Assembly (NCBI GenBank): GCA_003344405.1
Contig: NOWV01000025.1
Coordinates: 62,001-126,000 of the forward strand
Reading direction: 5' to 3'
DNA: 64,000 nucleotides
Origin: Trichoplax sp. H2
Lineage: Eukaryota > Placozoa > Uniplacotomia > Trichoplacea
Positions 24,718-37,676 of the stretch are shown piece by piece. The first letter of the stretch is position 1. Every line of letters starts with the position of its first letter. The position numbers and the translations under genes were made by a program. The notes under the pieces are model-generated. The model saw nothing but the letters and a program-made list of their open reading frames with translations, was not told where the DNA came from and did no database searches.

Positions 24718-25292
24718 AATTGCTCCGTTTGGATTAATTTGCAGTCGATAAACCCAAAGGATGGCTTGGATAGCAGGATGATAGCCAAAATAAGTCGACT
24801 AGCAGCAAGAAAAAGTTGGAAAATGGCAGACTAGCGTTGGCCACTTGTGACGTCAACAACAAGCATTTGGCCGCTCAACTTGGGCTACCATGCTTTTCTA
24901 TAGGTTGCTTGGTATTGTTTGGGTATGACTAGACGCGAAAAGCAAGAGCTGGCTGTTTCTTAACAACCCGCTCCACCTGCTCTCTACTCCCCCATACGCT
25001 ACGTAGCGTTCATACAAAACAATACAGTGGACGACATGGATTGCTTCCATACTCAACAGTACAAGCCAATTTGTGCTGTCGAGGTCAAAGATCATGTGAT
25101 CAACAATGACTCGACTGGACCGTACCGTGCCGTGCCGTACCGCACCGGGACTGCCACAGGACAGTACAGTATTGTACTGTACTACAGTCTGCAAGGATCT
25201 CTACTGTACTGTGTACTGTACTACGTAGACGATCCACGGTACCGTACCGTATCGGAACTAGGCTAAACGGAACCAATCGGTACGATAGGTGG
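24718..25292. promoter_or_regulatory. SR-factor 5' flank with palindromic GTAC-rich run
   Basis: Upstream region of the SR-factor gene. TGACGTCA-like GTGACGTCAAC at 24847-24857 is a candidate CRE/ATF site. At 25118-25170 and 25230-25250 there are runs of CCGTACCGTGCCGTACCG and GGTACCGTACCGT. Between them lie self-complementary ACAGTACAGTATTGTACTGT elements. These are similar in style to 9141-9170. Confidence 0.5.
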
Positions 25293-26275
25293 TGCAGCTA
25301 TGCTTCAACAACTTTTCACCGGCTGGCGGGTTCAAAGAAAATTTGTGCCTACTTCAACTTTATTCATTAATTAATATGATAGTTTGAGCCAAGTATTCTT
25401 ACTTTCCTTTTATGTTATAAACTTGCTAATCTCTCCAGCAAGCAGGAAAAACATTGGATTATCCAACTACGGTGCAATTGTACTACAGTAACGATAGTTG
25501 CAGCTATGCTTCAACAACTTTTCAGAAACTGGCGCGTTCAAAGAAAACTTGTGCCTACTTCAACTTTATTCATTAATTAATATGATAGTTTGAGCCAAGT
25601 ATTCTTACTTTCCTTTTATGTTATAAACTTGCTAGTCTCTCCAGCAAGCAGGAAAAACATTGACTTTGTCCTGGGAGTACAGTCGAGTAGCTTTAGTGCA
25701 TTGGATTATCCAACTACGGTGCAATTGTACTACAGTAACGATAGTTGCAGCTATGCTTCAACAACTTTTCAGAAACTGGCGGGTTCAAAGAAAACTTGTG
25801 CCTACTTTAACATTCATTAATCAATATGATAGTTTGAGCCAAGTATTCTTACTTTCCTTTTATGTTATAAACTTGCTAGTCTCTCCAGCAAGCAGGAAAA
25901 ACATTGACTTTGTCCTGGGAGTACAGTCGAGTAGCTTTAGTGCATTGGATTATCCAACTACCGTGCAATTGTACTACAGTAACGATAGTGCAGACTTGCA
26001 GCTATGCTTCAGCAACTTTTCATAAACTGGTGCCGCGTTCAAAGAAAACTTATCACTCCTTCAACTTCATTAATCAATACGATAGTTTGAGCCAAGTATT
26101 CTTACTTCCCTTTTTTGTTATAAACTTACTAGTCTCTCCAGCAAGCAGGAAAAACATTGACTTTGTCTTGGGAGTAGAGTCTTGACATGCACTACAGTAC
26201 AGTATAGTCGACTGTAGTCGAGTAGCTTTAGTGCATTGGATTGTCCCAACTACGGTGCAATTGTGAACATACTAC
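25293..26275. repeat. Tandem array, four units of about 206-251 bp
   Basis: Units begin near 25293, 25499, 25746 and 25997 with GCAGCTATGCTTCAACAACT, then CTGGCGGGTTCAAAGAAAA, TATGATAGTTTGAGCCAAGT, TCTCTCCAGCAAGCAGGAAA and GGATTATCCAACTACGGTGC. The first unit lacks a 40-base block (CTTTGTCCTGGGAGTACAGT and the bases after it) present in later ones. The chance open frames here simply follow the repeat. Confidence 0.93.
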
Positions 26276-26279
26276 AGTA

Positions 26280-27165
26280 ACGCCATGGGTGATCAATGAG
26301 CAATATCATGGTTCAGAGTTGCTGCTGGCCAGTACTGTATATGCAGTCAAAATGAAGCAAAATCCTGCATTGAATTCATTGACTTTGTCCATATTCTATT
26401 ACCAATCAATCTATTCCATAGATTAATGAAGATCATGCAATCAGCACCTATGGAATGATCGCACAGTGACAGTAGATGCAGTCAAGATGAGCCAAAACCC
26501 CGTATGAAATTGATTTTGTCCATCTTCTAATACAATATACTCCATAGATTCAATATATTAAGGTTATACAATGAGCACCAATGGAATAATCGCGCAATGC
26601 AGTCCAATGCCTGCAAAGTATCATCAATGGACGGAGAACGGATAGCATAATTAGCAGGGACAGTAGATGCAATCAACATGAGCCAAAATCCTATATTGCA
26701 TTGATTTTGTCTATATTCTAGTACAATATACTCCATCTATTAAGGTCATACAATGAGCATCAATGGAATAATCGCACAGCGCAGTCCAATGCCTGCAAAA
26801 TATCACCAATGGACGGAGAACGGATAGCATAATTAGCAGGGACAGTAGTTGCAGTCAAGGTGAGCCAAAACCCCGTATGCAATTGATTTTGTCCATCTTC
26901 TAATACAATATACTCCATGGATTCAATATATTAAGGTTATACAATGAGCACCAATGGAATCATCGCGCAATGCAGTCCAATGCCTGCAAAGTATTATCAA
27001 TGGACAGAGATTGGATAGCATAATTAGTAGGGACAGTAGTTGCCAAAACCCCGTATGCAATTGATTTTGTCCAGCCTCTAATACAATATACTCCATAGGT
27101 AAAGCCCTAACTATTAAGCACCCTTGGAATGATCGCACACTGCAGTCCATGGTAGAGCACAATTG
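26280..27165. repeat. Second tandem array, about four 180-190 bp units
   Basis: Distinct from the preceding array. Markers GAGCCAAAACCCCGTATG near 26491, 26682, 26864 and (shortened) 27042. Each unit also has ATTTTGTCCATCTTCTAATA, ACAATGAGCACCAATGGAAT and CAATGCAGTCCAATGCCTGC. A partial copy starts near 26350. Units are clearly alike but carry substitutions and short deletions. Confidence 0.9.
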
Positions 27166-27608
27166 AATAGATCATCAAGTGGATCCAAAGCTAAATGCTA
27201 CAACGATCAAACGCGATGCGGAAAATAGCGGAGAGGATTGAAGATCAAAATTAGGCTTTATTGCAATCGGCTACAACAACAGGAGGGATTTGGATAGAAA
27301 TCACACCATAGCTACAACATGCTTAATGTCATTACAACATATTACACGTCGTTTCTGTATTTCCATTCATCACGTCTATTCGTTGACACACGCTCAAGAT
27401 GCTTTTTAGGCTGGTACATGTCGCATTGCTTTACAGCCATTTTAGGCGCTTGAATGTAATGTAAACCTACTGTATTGGCATTAAAATAATCGTACATCAC
27501 CAGTTCTAAAGATGCACAATAATCAGCTTTAGACCAATGTACACTTCTACAATATTGCTACACTCTTATCCTTTGTATCGACAGAACAGATGAGAAATAC
27601 ATCATCGT
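27166..27608 (-). other. REXO2 3' flank
   Basis: Sequence following the REXO2 stop on the minus strand; presumably contains its 3' UTR. TTTATT at 27248-27253 (AATAAA on the transcript strand) is a candidate polyadenylation signal. Nothing coding seen. Confidence 0.4.
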
Positions 27609-30495
27609 TCAACGAAAAATTACGGATCGATAGAATTGCATTTCTTGAATACTATCTTTAATATCATCCAGGGCTCTAGAAAAGGCAATAAATACCCCAG
27701 CATTAGTTCAAGAAGAAATGACGCTTTTTCTCTCCTATTGCATCATAGAAGGGCAAGAATGCATTGTCAATGCATGTTGCAAAGATCAAGCTGAGATGGA
27801 ATAAAAATATTATTCAAGGTTATAAATACTGCTTACCGATGATTGCATGGCTTGGCAGGTGCTTTGGCAAATTCTTTCGGATACCACCTCCTAATAGACG
27901 TACATACAAGTACCCAGTTTTTAGCCCAAAATACACAGATAGTTTGTCTGGATAATAGCATGCGCTACTGCGAGGCATTAACTAGCAACTGCATTGGATA
28001 TCAATATATTTTATCGCGCAAGTTTGATCCAATTACCTGCACAGTTCTTTGATGGTCGAAACATCAACAATTCTGTAATGCAGGTGGTCGACAAATTGTG
28101 GCATATATTTCTCTAAAAATTTCTGATCCATATACACGGTATTCCCAGCTAAGGGACAGCGCTTTGGTAATGTATGTTGACGAACAAAATCTAACATGGT
28201 ATTTTCCGCTTGTTGTAATGAGATCGTTGAAGATTTGACAGCATTGGTTAACCCAGACTAGGGAGAGGAAAAATGGCAATTTTTCATGGACAATTTTAAA
28301 CATGCCATGAATAAAGTGACTATCAATATTGCCTTCAGAACAATTCTAGGCCACTATCAATGATGTGTACATGAAATACTCGAATAAAAGTGCCAACATC
28401 GATGATGCAAACTGGGCCAGTAGATCAGCAAATACAGTAGTTTAACATTACTTTCATCAAGGGTTTACTTTCACACGCTAGCAGCAGCAAGTAGTGTATT
28501 ATTGGCTTACCTTTCCATGATGTTCAGTGCACCATTCATTCATATTATCCATAATACTATCAGGTTGATGGATAACCAATGTAGGAGCCTAACATAATGA
28601 CGGAAAGTAAGCATCAACGAATGCAGAGTAGAGTACCTATAAATGCATTAGATACTGTATAAATAGACACACAATATCTGTTCATAATAATGATTGGATC
28701 CCAAAATACTACAGTTTGGCCATAATCATTACCTCTGCAGCAATATTTAAGTTGCCATCGGTAATAATGCAGGCCATTTCTATGATATGGCATGAGTTGA
28801 CGTCCAACCCTTAATTCATAAAAATAATGATGCAAATGCGTATAAATGTGGATGATAATATCATGATCACATTGAAAGGATATTTCAGCTGTTATGCATG
28901 ATTGCATGATTAGTATTGATTTCGTGGTTGATTGAAGAAGAGACCTAAAGCAATTTTACAGTCGATGTATACTCGTATACCTGTATGCACATTGTTTTAT
29001 TACTAATCATCCATCCATGACTAACAATATACGACTACAGTTTGATTCACTTAATAAAAAAATGGTTTAATAGTGGATTGAAGAAGAGACCTAGAGCAAT
29101 TTTACAGTCGATGTATACTCATATAGCTGTATACACATTGCTTCATGATTAATTATCCATCCATGACTAACAATATACGACTAGAGTTTGATTAACTTCA
29201 TAAAAATAATAGTGGTGCAAATACGTATATAGATAGACGTAGAGGATATGACGATCACATTGAAAGGATATTTCAACTGTTATGCATGATTGCCTTATTA
29301 GTATTGGTTGAATAGTTGATTGAAGAAGAGACCTAGAGCAATTTTATAGTCGATGTATACTCATATAGCTGTACGCACATTGCTTCATAATTAATTATCC
29401 ATCTATGACTAACAATATACGACTACAGTTTGATTAACTTCATAAAAATAATAGTGGTGCAAATACGTATATAGATAGACGTAGAGGATATCCCGATCAC
29501 ATTGAAAGGATATTTCAACTGTTATGCATGATTGCCTTATTAGTATTGGTTGAATAGTGGATTGAAGAAGAGACCTAATGCAATTTTACAATCAATGTAT
29601 GCTCATATAGCTGTATACACATAGCTTCATTATTAATTATCCATCCATTACTAAATACGTAAATGCAAATACGTATATAGATAGACGTAGAGGATATCAC
29701 GATCACATTGAAAGGATATTTCAACTGTTATGCATGATTGCATTATTAGTATTGGTTGAATAGTGGATTGAAGAAGGGACCTAGAGCAATTTTACAGTCG
29801 ATGTATACTCATATAGCTGTATGCACATTGCTTCATGATTCATTATCCATCCATGACTAACAATATACGACTACAGTTTGATTAACTTCATAAAAATAAT
29901 AGTGGTGTAAATACGTATATAGATAGACGTAGAGGATATCACGATCACATTGAAAGGATATTTCAACTGTTATGCATGATTGCCTTATTAGTATTGGTTG
30001 AATAGTGGATTGAAGAAGAGACCTAGAGCAATTTTACAGTCGATGTATACTCGTATAGCTGTATGCACATTGCTTCATGATTCATTATCCATCCATGACT
30101 AACAATATACGACTAGAGCAGTGACAATATTGATGGTAAATTTTCAATTATCAATGGCTAACATCATTGGATCAGATCTACGTTGACAAGCACCGTCCTA
30201 CTATCCTACCTGTCATCTATGGACATAAAAGGGGGAAAAAAATGGTAGTCAGAGACAAAATCTGCAACATCCTAAACTATTACCAATCAATCCAGTCGTC
30301 CATGCAGTAATTACTTTTTTTACATAGCGTAAATGTACCTCGATCGTGGTAAAGCCTTACCTCTAAATCGACCCAAATTAAACGATCGGTCGTTTTTGCT
30401 AAAGCATTAGCGGTCTTGGCAGACATTTGTCGATAGTGTAAGAACGTTCCTTTCTGCAATACACTAAGGAAAGAGCGTGATAATGAACGGATCAT
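27609..30495 (-). CDS. REXO2: Oligoribonuclease, mitochondrial (REXO2)
   Basis: DEDDh 3'-5' exonuclease that clears very short RNAs in mitochondria and cytosol. Exons in transcript order: 30495-30361, 30216-30210 (7 nt), 28809-28733, 28588-28511, 28257-28037, 27887-27837, 27675-27609; phases agree, 211 residues (human 237). The N-terminus is basic and free of acids over about 30 residues ([16 protein letters not shown]), fitting a mitochondrial presequence; Met24 (MSAKTAN) could start a cytosolic form. Catalytic residues are visible: D and E in WVDLE, D in [18 protein letters not shown] and D in HRALDDI. Other matches are [20 protein letters not shown] and [19 protein letters not shown]. The tiny exon supplies M-T-G of the MTGLD motif. 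The product ends soon after QFYRSVIFR, so the lysine-rich human tail is absent. Confidence 0.95.
28826..30118. repeat. Intronic tandem array of REXO2, unit about 242 bp
   Basis: GATTGAAGAAGAGACCTA starts near 28930, 29076, 29318, 29560, 29766 and 30008: spacing 146, 242, 242, 206, 242. Other shared blocks are CAATTTTACAGTCGATGTAT, CATCCATGACTAACAATATA, GTATATAGATAGACGTAGAG and ATTGAAAGGATATTTCAACT. The copy nearest exon 3 (28826-28920) is the most diverged and ends about 16 bases from its acceptor. Central copies are very similar. Confidence 0.93.
30210..30216 (-). other. REXO2: 7-nt coding microexon of REXO2
   Basis: ATGACAG, preceded on the minus strand by a long pyrimidine tract and TAG and followed by donor GTAGGA. 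It enters in phase 0 after WVDLE and leaves one base that joins GG of exon 28809-28733, giving [20 protein letters not shown]. Human has [20 protein letters not shown], ungapped. Without it the frame breaks. Confidence 0.88.
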
Positions 30496-31100
30496 TTAGC
30501 TGGATATGATGATGGAAAATCAATCTCAGCAGCAAACCAATGCCAGTAGAACTGTTAACTTTCCACTATAGCACTGCAATGCTGATGGTAGAATCCTTGG
30601 CGACTATCTCCATCAGCAATGTCCAGCAAAATTTGACCTTTCCTGTTCAACATGCAAACCCCATACTATACCGTCTACGCTGTGGACTATTCAATACACA
30701 CGATAGAGTAGAGTAGGCAACATCTAACATGGGAAATATCCTGGATTTAATGCACTTTGTATAGGATAGTCGATCCATTTTCTTCCTACCCAATTTCCTT
30801 TAATTTATTCCATAAATGAGTACTATGGACTATCCACTCAGTAACCAGTACTCCTGGAGACATTAAATCAAGAGGAAATCGCAGCACTAGACTACTTGCA
30901 CCAACTTTGCATACTACCACTGCATTGCAGCCATCGACCATCGAAGGGAGAAAGTGAATGTTGGCTACCAATAATGTCTAAATCGACGTTATGAAAGCAA
31001 GAAATTGTGGTAGTTAAAGAGAGTATGGGAAGCTATTGAATGTATATCTTGATTGGAATTGATTCTTGCATGCTTTGAACTGGAAATTAGCGACGCAATC
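30496..31100. promoter_or_regulatory. Shared divergent promoter region, REXO2 and HPS6
   Basis: About 600 bp separate the two start codons, which point away from each other, so both promoters should lie here. A 61-codon minus-strand frame at 30786-30971 has no family resemblance. No TATA box or known motif stands out. Confidence 0.55.
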
Positions 31101-34100
31101 ATGTTTCAAGTGACACCACTCCAAAATAATTTTCCTTATATCAAGGGGCACAAGGTAGATGGCGAAGGGATGAATTTCTTCTCCAATTCATTCTAATCAT
31201 CGATCTTGTCTAGGCCTTGATTGTTCAATGCAATGCTGTAATTTCTTGTCTCTATCTATCTCTTCTGTTATTGGTAATCATTCCGATATTAGGACTTTTA
31301 TCAGATGTTTGCAGACGGCGACGATGATATCGTGATAACTTCTTTCACAATGTGGTCTACTCCTGGCCATTTTTATACCTTAATCAACGGTAATATACTA
31401 CTTTAGTGCTACATGTATTCTCCATGAAAAATAGGATAAATGTCGGTGGGGGAGAAAAAGAATTGCAAGCAGTACATTTCTCTATCTACAATACATACTT
31501 GATTGTCAATCACGATCGGTAATAGCTCATAAATAGCGCCCCTTGTTGATATTTTGATTCAAAATGAACACCCATGGCAATCCATCTTTTTGAATTGATG
31601 GTCATCCTTTGATTGACATGGATTTCAGTAGATGACCACACTCGTTATTCATTTCTTGAATGTATTCTGGTATTTATCATCTTAGGAGATTCTTTTTATG
31701 CATTCGACATTATTGGTAAAAATGGATGTAAGGAATTGCAACGACTCCATTCTCTTCCAGCGGATAGTGAAACTGCTAAGGTTAGCTGGTATAAATCTTG
31801 ATGTAGGATGATCCTTGGGCATAATTGTATCTTCACTTGCTCCATTTTTCAATATTTTACCAATGGAAAATATGATGAACTGTTTTGAAAGCTGATGGTA
31901 TCCATGTCTGTTCTCCATAATTGTAGATTCTACATTCCGCCAAGTTGGTTATTCCCTGTAAAAAATCACCAGTAGTTGGTGTATGCTATCATAATGAAGA
32001 TCCACAACAAATTTATATTGTAAGTTTGGTAAATAGATCAGCATGGATCCATGTTACAAAAATACAGTATCAAGTTAGAAGTTTCTTCTATGCTCGAAAT
32101 CGAGCTAAATTACATTGTTCATGAGTCGACATTTTTGGGATAATTCCAGATTTGTGAATTATTCAGACAGTATCTGTTACAAACTCTGGCTTCTCCAATA
32201 TGACCTATAGTAGTAGTCTATTTCACCATTTTTATTTCAAAAAATGCTATAATTAGGTTCACCAAAATGGAGATACCGAATTATGGAAGTACACACTTGT
32301 GGGTCGCAACTATTGCTGGAAAAATACAGGTATGCGAATGGAGATATTCGCCTCGGCGTTGTGTCATTATATATATATATGATGTATACGTATACCGTAA
32401 ATCCATCTTAATGCAGTTTACTAGTGGCGGTTTCAACAACTACATGTACTTTCACGATTACAAGATGTATACTGTAGTGACTTTCCATGATATTATGCAG
32501 GATGCAATTGCTTTCCTGTGTTATTGGAAATAATATCCTAACGAATGTATTAGCATCGAAATATCCAATCCATTATTCTTATTCTTAACTTGGCTGAAAG
32601 TCTCAGTAGAGTAAATTTATTATATACGTCGTATATTATAATTCTTATTTACCATGTAGGGACGTACACGCTATGCACCAGTACTAGAACTTCCGTCTCT
32701 TCCGTTATGATACACAGTCAATTAGACACAATTATTTGGTGCGAAAGAAGACGATCTGGTACAAATTGCAATAACTTTGAATACAAAATATTACTTAATG
32801 GTTGCTAACTGATCGCAATGATGACATTGATACAAGGTCAAATAGGTGACGAGGATTGCTGTATTTGTACCAGAAAGTTGGATCGATGTAAGTCTTAGTA
32901 ATATCATGATTTATATCGTACTTGTATTAAACTTTCAACCCAATTCTTAACATACAAATCGCTCATGTTCCTTTATTGCTTGTTGTTACATCATTTTCGG
33001 TCCAAAAATACATCGTGGGTGTGCTTATATGATACAACTTTTAATTTGGATTTATATGTAATCGAATGCTTGTACTGATTTCCACCAATCATTAGCTAAT
33101 GATGCAGTTAAATTTGGTACTGCAAGTGTTATCCTTCATCACTGTCCTGATATTGACATTTACCCACATAAAGATGGCATATATATAGTTGCCAAGTAAG
33201 GGAAACTATTGGCGTCAATTTATTGAGTACACATGAAAAAAAAGTAGCCGTGATTGATATTAATACCTAAATTATTATTTTCTCAACTTGCGTAATGCAT
33301 TTGAGATCAAACATAACTTCAAATTTCAATTTATCCTATATAGGCAACCATGCGATTTAATTCTTTTCAGTAATGTAGATGCAACCAATACATTTTTGGT
33401 ATGAAATTATAATACTGTTGAGTGGTTTTGAAATGTCTTTTATCTTAATATTTTGTATGAGTGGTACTAATAACGCAATCAACTAATCATTAACTGGTAG
33501 TTACACTTATGGAATAAAGATACCTTTGATACATCGCATATTAAAGAATCGGACTATCGCGCAATTATTGATCATTATTCGTACGCCTGGATCAATGTTA
33601 GTATTAGAGTCCTGATAGGATTAGTAACTTTATGGCTATGCATTAATTAAATATTGAATTGCTTTTATATTCTTTCTTTAACGAAGTATAATTTCGCTTT
33701 CATGTCAGGACTCGACAGTTAGTAAAATTTTAGACGTGATGGTCGACCTTGATACACAGAGAATATATATTATTGATAGCGCATGTGGGGTATCCTTACT
33801 TACTTACGAGCAAGGTTTGCTCGGCTTTATAAATGCTATTATTCAATTCAACATTAGGTAAATTTTATTTTTAATATATTGCTATTGCCATGTGCAATTT
33901 CTTGCAGGTGACCTGGAAATTAGTTATTTATATAGCATCAATTTAGCAGACGCTGATGTTAAGAAAGTAGTGAACGGAAAACATCGATTGCAAGGCTTCA
34001 TCTTAAATCTTTTTCTTGGTATTATATCACATAATGGCCAAATTAGGTTTGTGATATTAACTACTGTATATAAAGTTTCGGCAAGACTTATGGTGTAGAC

Positions 34101-37100
34101 TAACAGATAGATTTTATATATCTGCATGGCAACTTATTATTTAGGATGTACGAAATTAACTCTGGAATACTGACATGGACATCAGATAGCTTTCCTTCCC
34201 CTCATGATACCATTTTTCAACTTTGGAAATATAATTCTCCTATATCCCATGTTGGTGTATATTTACTTGGCCTTGGAATTTTCATACTAGAGGTGACTTG
34301 CCCTATTCTGTCATATTGTACAGTATACTGTATTGTAGAATTTGCATTGTCAAGTGGAAAAGTCAACTACTATTCGCATACTGATATACTTCAATATTGA
34401 CCTAGAATGTCGACATTGCAAAGCAAGCACAGCAACTTGAAAGAGTGGTATCTGAAGGCGAAAATTTAGAGGTTCAAAATTATTTGCGCTTGAATCGTTA
34501 TTTTTGAAAATAACACTTTGAAATTTAAGTTAATTTTATCCTCCGTTGACTTAACTAGTAAAACATCTTCATAAAGCAATGTTATGTCTTTATTTCTCCT
34601 ATCACGCAGAATTTTCAATTAAATTTGGCCATCAAACACAGCATGTTATGGTCTCGTTATCAGCTTGCATATCGACAAGTAATCAACTTTATAAGCAAGG
34701 TATAGATTGTGTATATCAACCATTAAGATATCAGTTCTAATTTATGGCTCATTAAAGCAAGGCTGTTGTATTATTCATGCACGTAAATTGCATTTTATTG
34801 AATTGTTTTTGTCGATTTATTTTTCGTAGGCTACAAATACAGCGAAAAGTTTTTCCTTAGCATTAGAGACTAAGATATCTAAAGAGGTAGAAAACTTTTA
34901 TAATCTGTTTTAGTTACGCGTTATTCTTGTAATCAATGTATAGGTACAAAATTATTGCTATTGATTTATTCAATATTTTTACTTAGACCATACAAGAATG
35001 TTTACGATCTTCTCCTTACAGTCCAACGTTGATATTGGCTAGTCTTTTACAAGTACAAATCTCTAAATTTAAAAAACTAATTGAAAAAAAATCATTATTA
35101 CAATACTTACTAATCCACTTCTTATATTTTATCAGTATCCTCCAACTGTTTATGACTTCACCTATAACTATATAGAAAATTACGTAGAATACTATCAGTC
35201 TGTCTTAGGTAGTATTGATGTTACAAGTAAGAGTTGATATAGATTTACCTTATAACATTATTGAATTAATTTCTTATGCAGCCACAACTGCTGAACCTGT
35301 TAAGAAGCAACGAAATTTCTTGCTAGATATGGGTGAGCTTATACCATCATATTTATTTAGCTTTCTTATAGCTTTTAATCTAGAACAGTAATTTGATGGT
35401 GTAATTGATTCTTGTATGAAATGCAGTGCCAGTATTCGAAAATTATTTAAACATTGTTCGAGAACATCGGAAAATAATTAGTGGAGTAGAAGATGCGATA
35501 CCTAAGGTACGAAGTGTGTTATCAATTTCTGTTGTCTAAATGTAATTCACGATTGAAATCATGCATTGACAGGAAGATGTTGAGATTGACCTCCCAAATA
35601 TCGTTAAAGATATGTTGATTGAAATTTATACAGGGCCATCTACCTCTAATGAAGGTAGTTCACCGCAATAGATGAAATTTTCCTCCGCTTGACTCTACGT
35701 TTCTTAATATTATTGTTTCTACCCTAGTTGCTTTATATCAGGATATAGATGCAGTCTGTACATCTTCTGTAACAAGCTTTATTCAAGGATATCTTTTATA
35801 TCTAGGAATGAAGATTGGCCACGGTATTTTTCATAAATAGTAAAATATACTAGCGAAATCGTTATAATCTAATTTGTCTAAGATAAAGGTCGTCAAATCC
35901 TCTTTTACAATTGCAGATGGTTCAAGTATAAAAATTATCGAGGAAAATGAAAATTGGAAATCATTGCTAGATTGTGACGTTATTCATGAAGAAGCCGAGG
36001 TAGTTGCATTTTATGGTATAAATTTGATGTTACCCATTACACTCTGTGGGTAATATTTAAATTATCCTTGTTTTATTTCAATTTTTAGCTGGAATTGTAC
36101 AAAAAGTCTTCAATATTTCGAACGTTCTGTAGGGTATTATATCGCGAGTCAGCAACTGCATTGGTAATACAAATTGCATAACTAGTTATTCTCTAAAAAA
36201 TTCTTAACTGATAATATACTGTTTGTTAGGTCCCTTTGCTAAAAATTTTGCATGAAAAGTTCAAGTCTATGGAAGATACATTTTCTTATAGTCAGCGTAA
36301 AGTTCGTGTCATAAAATGTTGTGTTTAAATGAGCAATGGTAACTTTTACCGACAGTTTTACTAACGTACAATAACCTAAACATACAGAATATATTTAGTG
36401 AGATACGTGCAGTCTTGCCGTCACTACACCCTTGTCGTATCGAGGAAACAACCTCTGAGATGATTTCAGCATATACAGAATTAACACTTTTAAGGTAAGT
36501 TGCTACAATTGTATGATTTTGGCATACGTTACGATACCATGCCTTATTAAAATAATGTCAATCTTTCATTCCTAATTTTACTGCGTTAACTGTGTGTGAT
36601 AGTGAGGATGATTTCTGTGAAAATATGGCTCTTAGAACATTTATATTTTATTCGAAGTGGGAAGATGCTATCGCCTTTACGAGCTCTTATAATAATAATG
36701 TAAGATTGGATAGATGATGATAAAGTAGAAAATTTCCTTTTTATGTTATTTTTTATTATAGAAACACAATGATTGTCTATTGTAACACTCCATGTGATAA
36801 TTTGATTGATTAAGAGTCAATTATATCGGTGTAAGCATAATGCTGGATACTGATACCACTCTTCTTGTTTACTGTTGATAATTTTAAAGATGTTCTAATT
36901 GCATATAATGTAATCTTATCTTTGTAATGTAGACGTTAATACAAAAGGAATTGTTCCATATACTGATAACCGAAATGTTAAAAGTAAGCTAATTATTACA
37001 GTATACGCGTTTGTAGATGCGCTTATAGCTAAGCTCTACATTAATATTATCACCAATACATCATGTGCAAGTTAGACCAGCACGAAAGAAGCTGCTAGTA

Positions 37101-37676
37101 TTTTTATTTTAATGAATTGTAGGCTGGCATCCTTAATGTTTATAGCAAATTATTGTGGAATGCGATTCCACAAGATATGAGGTTTGCTGTAGATAGTATG
37201 CTTGAAAACGTTATTCTGCAAAAAAAGGTTGAATACTAATCAGTGCTCTTGTTTGTAGCCTAATTGCATTACTTACGTTGCTAAATGATCATCTTTGTCC
37301 AAGAAGTTTAACCGTAAATCAAGGTATGTATAGTTGAAATGAATTTAAATTATCGTGTGGATTTTACCTTAGCTGATACGCTGACTGGGCTATATAATGT
37401 TAATGATTGCAATTTGTAGGCAATGTGTATTACGTACAGAATAACAAGGATGTATCTGTAAGTAACAAGAACTTTGGATTTTCTCATTATTCTTAGCTCA
37501 CTACTGTACAAAGTTTGAAGGATGAGTACTTATTGAAAGATAGCTACAGGAAGGATTCTAGAGTTGAACAAAGATTTTATTCATTTTTGTAAATTGTAAA
37601 TGTACCGCTGTTGATGATTATTACTAGATCGGAGCGGTTAAGGATCAGTTTAAGAAGATGCTTTCTGCGGATTTAG
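31101..37676 (+). CDS. HPS6: HPS6-like BLOC-2 subunit, 31 exons
   Basis: Probable BLOC-2 component, needed for cargo delivery to lysosome-related organelles. Exon starts: 31101, 31305, 31629, 31927, 32257, 32660, 32846, 33108, 33344, 33501, 33709, 33908, 34145, 34406, 34610, 34830, 34987, 35136, 35282, 35427, 35573, 35728, 35917, 36089, 36230, 36388, 36603, 36933, 37123, 37420, 37628 (to 37676). Phases agree throughout; 858 residues (human 775). The N-half looks like a beta-propeller (VHQNGDTELWKYTLVG), the C-half alpha-helical. The key match is IIWCERR...DCCICTRKLD...VILHHCPDIDIYP...GIYIVAK against human LVWCEERQ, SHCVHVRTLEP, VLLHHCPAF, LFLVP, in order and with similar spacing. A C-terminal block (KELFHILITEMLKAGILNVY) resembles human [20 protein letters not shown]. 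Assignment rests on remembered sequence; least certain joins are the donor at 33785 and the last two exons. Confidence 0.75.

Noticed and set aside
25590-26185. Overlapping frames repeating SQVFLLSFYVINLLVSPASR as a repeat protein
   Set aside because: They are translations of the 247-bp tandem array and change frame between units.
28779-28790. Acceptor CATATCATAG just before AAATGG as the start of REXO2 exon 3
   Set aside because: Reading further upstream in frame gives [12 protein letters not shown], matching human, so the exon begins at 28809.
28614-28907. 97-codon minus-strand frame as the true start of REXO2 exon 3
   Set aside because: Its frame differs from the [17 protein letters not shown] frame; it covers the exon only as a shadow.
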